The notes under the pieces: model-generated
Databases searched by the model: none
Told to the model about the DNA's origin: nothing
What the model saw: only the letters and a program-made list of their open reading frames with translations
Translations under genes and position numbers: made by a program
Source of the DNA: SIG452 sp045656345
GTDB lineage: Bacteria; Bacillota; Clostridia; UMGS1840
DNA: 25,267 nucleotides
NCBI GenBank assembly: GCA_045656345.1
Contig: JAZOQZ010000033.1
Location: 1-25,267, forward strand
Reading direction: 5' to 3'
Shown: positions 22,681 through 25,267 of the stretch, in pieces
Layout of the letters: each line of letters starts with the position of its first letter
How positions within the stretch are numbered: the stretch's first letter is position 1

Positions 22681-22938
22681 ATGAAATTAAAAGACGGTTT
22701 TATGCTCAAGGAAGTGGCAGGAAGCTACATTGTAATTCCCGTGGGGCAGGTGGATTTCACAGCGATGATCACCGTGAATGAAACAGGAGCCTTTTTATGG
22801 GAACTTTTGGGAGAAGACTGTGATATTGGTCATCTCTGCGCCAGAATGACTGCGGAATATGATATCGACGAGGCAACCGCAATGCGGGATATTGAAGCCT
22901 TCTTAAAAATCCTTTCCGACAACAACCTGATGGAATAA
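22681..22938 (+). CDS. PqqD family protein (RiPP recognition element-like)
   Basis: An 85-residue single-domain protein. The pattern GSYIVIPVGQ...VNETGAFLWELL, then a LCARMTAEYDIDEATAMRDIEAFL helix pair, is typical of PqqD-like winged-helix proteins, which bind leader peptides of ribosomally made, modified peptides. AGAGGA precedes the ATG by seven bases; a frame extending back to 22588 would overlap the phosphatase gene. Its position between the phosphatase and a peptidase gene suggests work on a secreted peptide, but no modifying enzyme or precursor is visible in the window, so the substrate is unknown. Confidence 0.85.
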   Translation: MKLKDGFMLKEVAGSYIVIPVGQVDFTAMITVNETGAFLWELLGEDCDIGHLCARMTAEYDIDEATAMRDIEAFLKILSDNNLME

Positions 22939-23408
22939 TGATGGAACCGACAAGAAAAATTGCCGATGTGGCAGTGATGGGTGCCGTTACCGAGGAAGCG
23001 TTGCTTCGGGGAGACACTGTCCGTCTTACCGTGACGGGCAACAGTATGTATCCCCTGTTTCATTCCAGACGAGACACTGTGACTTTGTCCCCTGCCGGCA
23101 AAATAAAAAAATATGATATTACCTTTCACAAACGGCAAGACGGCAGATACATTCTGCACCGTGTGTTAAAGATTCAAAAAGACGGCACTTACCTGATTGC
23201 AGGAGACAACGAGTTGAAAACCGAACCTCCTGTGAAGCGGGAGCAGATTTTCGGTGTTGTCACCGAGTTTACCCGCTGGGGAAAATCCAAAAAACCCAAA
23301 GGATTCGGGTATTGGTTGTATGTCAGAATCTGGCATTTTCTGATGCCGTATCGGTGGAAAATTGTGAATTTTCGTTTACGCAATGCAGGGAAAAAACCTG
23401 AAAAATAA
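22938..23408 (+). CDS. S24/S26 family peptidase (signal peptidase I-like)
   Basis: A 156-residue protein with TGNSMYPLF holding the catalytic Ser36, a KKYDITFHKRQDG strand and YILHRVLKI, where His74 occupies the general-base region as in SipW/ER-type signal peptidases rather than Lys. AGDNE is the conserved GDN motif. There is no N-terminal transmembrane anchor; a weak hydrophobic patch near residues 124-136 (GYWLYVRIWHFL) may be membrane-associated. The ATG overlaps the preceding stop by one base (TAATG), and a second ATG follows directly; translation is probably coupled to the PqqD gene. Likely a specialised processing protease for the product exported by the next gene. Confidence 0.83.
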   Translation: MMEPTRKIADVAVMGAVTEEALLRGDTVRLTVTGNSMYPLFHSRRDTVTLSPAGKIKKYDITFHKRQDGRYILHRVLKIQKDGTYLIAGDNELKTEPPVKREQIFGVVTEFTRWGKSKKPKGFGYWLYVRIWHFLMPYRWKIVNFRLRNAGKKPEK

Positions 23409-23423
23409 ACGTGGAGAACAATT

Positions 23424-25025
23424 ATGAAGAAGAACAGTCAATTAAAATGGCTTTTAAAAAGAACCGGCACCAAAATGTATTGGAAGCTGGCTCTTTTAAC
23501 CTTGCTGGGGGTTGTGATGTCAACCATCGGCGTACGGTTTGCCATTGTATCCAAAGACCTTTTGGATATTGCATCTCACGCGGTGGATGGGGATTTGATT
23601 ACCCAGATAATCCGTCTTTGTGTGATGCTTGTTCTTCTGCTGTTGAGCCAGACTCTCTATTCCTTATATAACGCACGCGTCAGCGGGCAGTACGCCATAG
23701 ATTTAAAAGAACATGTCTTTCGCACCTGTTTGGAGCGGGATTGGCAACAAGTGAGCAACATTCATTCCGGGGAACTGATTAACCGTATCCATTCCGACGT
23801 GAATGTGATTGTCACAGGAGTGATGCTTCTGGTTCCGAATTTAGTGTCCCTGATAGTGCGGATTGTGCTCAGTTTTTACGAAATGTTCCGTTTGGACAGT
23901 TTGTTGGCAACCGTGTGTCTGATTTTAGCACCCTTTATTCTGCTCACGGCAAGAATTTATTCTTCCCGTATGAAAAAACTGCACAAAAAATGTATGGAAA
24001 CTGACGGTAAAACCAAATCCTTTATGCAGGAAATTCTGCAGAATCTGTTGGTAATCAAAGCATACCGTGCGGAAGATAAAGTGGTGGAAGAATCCCGCAC
24101 TTTCCAGTTTTTGCATTTTAAATTCACCTTAAAACGAAATCATATCAGTATTCTGATGAATATTTTATTCTACCTGGCACTCACCGCATCCTACTATGTG
24201 GCAATGGGTTACTGTGCCTGGAAGCTGTCGATGGGTCTGATGACCTTCGGCACCTTAATGGCAATTTTGCAGTTGGTAAACCAGGTGCAAACTCCCTTTA
24301 AAGACTTGTCTGCCATTGTGCCTCAGTATTTTTCCACTGTGGCAAGTGCGGAACGTTTGCAGGAGCTGGAAACGTTACCTGCCGACCGCCGTCAGTTCTT
24401 GGTGGATGACAAAAAACCTGTGGTGGAAGTGAAACATATGAGCTTCTCCTATGGGGACGAAGAAATTTTTAAAAACACCGATTTCACCATGCACGATGGT
24501 GAGTTTATTGCTATTTCGGGGATTTCCGGCATCGGAAAATCCACCTTGCTGAAACTGATTATGGGAATTCTCACCCCCAACAGCGGAGAAGTTTCCTGCT
24601 ATCGGGAGTTGGCATACGTGCCTCAGGGAAATATGATTCTCTCCGGCACCATCCGGGAAAACATTGCGTTTTATCGCAGTGTCCGTGAGGAAGACATTGT
24701 AAAAGCCGCAAAAGTAGCAGAAATCTACGATTTTATCCAAACCTTGCCTCAGGGATTTGACACTGTGTTAGGCGAAAAAGGACTCGGTCTCTCCGAAGGT
24801 CAGGTGCAGCGACTTGCCATTGCAAGAGCGGTTTACTTAGATGCACCCCTGTTTTTGCTGGATGAATGTACCTCCGCTTTGGATGAAGCCACCGAACAGA
24901 AAGTGTTGTCCAACTTGAAGGACTTGTCCGGCAAATCTCTGATTATCATTTCGCACAAACAGGCTGCCTTTGATATTGCAGACAGACGTATTGCCGTGAA
25001 AGATCATCAGATTGTCACAGCATAA
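23424..25025 (+). CDS. ABC exporter, fused permease and ATPase
   Basis: A 533-residue half-transporter: type-1 exporter membrane domain (about residues 20-300, about six hydrophobic segments) followed by an ATPase domain with Walker A GISGIGKST (366-374), Q-loop YVPQ (398-401), signature LSEGQ (456-460, normally LSGGQ), Walker B LFLLDE (476-481) and switch His511. The stretch between SGEV and the Q-loop is short, resembling ABCC-type rather than MsbA-type domains. There is no N-terminal C39 peptidase domain, consistent with cleavage by the separate upstream peptidase. GGAGA precedes the ATG by about six bases; the gap to the upstream gene is 15 bases. The substrate is unknown; peptide export is inferred from the neighbours. 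Confidence 0.9.
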   Translation: MKKNSQLKWLLKRTGTKMYWKLALLTLLGVVMSTIGVRFAIVSKDLLDIASHAVDGDLITQIIRLCVMLVLLLLSQTLYSLYNARVSGQYAIDLKEHVFRTCLERDWQQVSNIHSGELINRIHSDVNVIVTGVMLLVPNLVSLIVRIVLSFYEMFRLDSLLATVCLILAPFILLTARIYSSRMKKLHKKCMETDGKTKSFMQEILQNLLVIKAYRAEDKVVEESRTFQFLHFKFTLKRNHISILMNILFYLALTASYYVAMGYCAWKLSMGLMTFGTLMAILQLVNQVQTPFKDLSAIVPQYFSTVASAERLQELETLPADRRQFLVDDKKPVVEVKHMSFSYGDEEIFKNTDFTMHDGEFIAISGISGIGKSTLLKLIMGILTPNSGEVSCYRELAYVPQGNMILSGTIRENIAFYRSVREEDIVKAAKVAEIYDFIQTLPQGFDTVLGEKGLGLSEGQVQRLAIARAVYLDAPLFLLDECTSALDEATEQKVLSNLKDLSGKSLIIISHKQAAFDIADRRIAVKDHQIVTA

Positions 25026-25034
25026 TTCCCCTCG

Positions 25035-25065
25035 CCCTATACTATTATATATTATATATATAGGG
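25035..25065. repeat. A+T-rich inverted repeat after the ABC exporter gene
   Basis: CCCTATA (25035-25041) and TATAGGG (25059-25065) flank an A/T-only loop. There is no T-run after it on the plus strand, so it is not a standard terminator. The remaining bases to the right edge contain short direct repeats (ATCAGA at 25081, 25101 and 25125; TTTTTGTGGAAA twice near 25160-25184) and no supported gene. Confidence 0.4.
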
Positions 25066-25267
25066 GAAAAAATCGAAAAAATCAGACTGGAAGATGCCAA
25101 ATCAGAAAAATCTGCTTCATTCCAATCAGAAAATTTGCTGAAATAAACGGATTCCCCAGTTTTTGTGGAAAATTTTTGTGGAAATAGCAAAACGAAATAA
25201 GGAAGGTACAATTCTTTGGTAGTTTTGCACAAAAAAGAACAAGGTAATTTTACAAATAATTTTCATT

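Noticed and set aside
25094..25141. 15-codon frame after the exporter as a peptide precursor
   Set aside because: No ribosome binding site at proper distance, no leader/core features, and it lies in short direct repeats.
25081..25141. Spaced ATCAGA repeats as a CRISPR-like array
   Set aside because: Only three six-base matches with unequal spacing; no conserved long repeat.

Overview
The window looks like a chromosomal segment of an anaerobic, probably gut-associated, spore-forming Firmicute of class Clostridia. Evidence: spoIIE, an IreB/RuvX/DUF1292 gene set, a ClpE-type unfoldase with an N-terminal zinc finger, strong AAGGAGG-type ribosome binding sites, sigma-A promoters and A+T-rich spacers. 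Nothing indicates phage, plasmid, insertion sequence, CRISPR or tRNA genes. Species cannot be named from the sequence alone.

Layout. 1-208: 3' end of trpS. 265-1254: a DUF4432 aldose-epimerase-like protein, followed by a long structured repeat. 1643-2305 (-): trmB. 2540-4864 (+): spoIIE, with a promoter-like region whose wide -35/-10 spacing resembles Spo0A-driven promoters. 5008-5247 (-): ireB, divergent from 5592-7286 (+): rpsB-tsf with a folded rpsB leader. 7480-8184: pyrH. 8608-13708: carA followed by a single reading frame encoding carbamoyl-phosphate synthase large subunit fused to diaminopimelate epimerase. 14162-17282 (-): ruvX, DUF1292 and a ClpE-like ATPase in one direction. 17590-19794 (-): a UDP-sugar dehydratase of the CapD/EpsC type and a small Dabb-domain protein. 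20108-25025 (+), divergent from capD: chain-length adaptor, BY-kinase, PHP phosphatase, PqqD-like protein, S24/S26 peptidase and an ABC exporter, all tightly spaced behind one good promoter.

Most unusual points. (1) CarA keeps its fold but has lost the catalytic Cys (Gly243), the catalytic His (Asn327) and parts of the glutamine pocket, so carbamoyl phosphate synthesis here is predicted to use free ammonia. (2) CarB is fused in frame to a complete-length DapF domain with essentially no linker. (3) That DapF domain has Gly where the first of the two catalytic cysteines is expected. (4) Four intergenic spacers carry pieces of one modular repeat that starts just after stop codons in the sense direction of the upstream gene. 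It combines a terminator, an AAATTT-type hairpin and a three-way-junction fold whose first hairpin shows compensatory base changes between copies. (5) The polysaccharide operon continues into PqqD-like, signal-peptidase-like and ABC-exporter genes, which resembles a minimal peptide maturation/export module with no visible precursor.

How the parts work together: rpsB-tsf-pyrH-carAB serve translation and nucleotide supply; ireB and spoIIE belong to envelope signalling and sporulation; capD plus the Wzz/kinase/phosphatase trio form the start of a surface-polysaccharide locus that continues beyond the right edge or elsewhere, since no glycosyltransferases or flippase are visible here.
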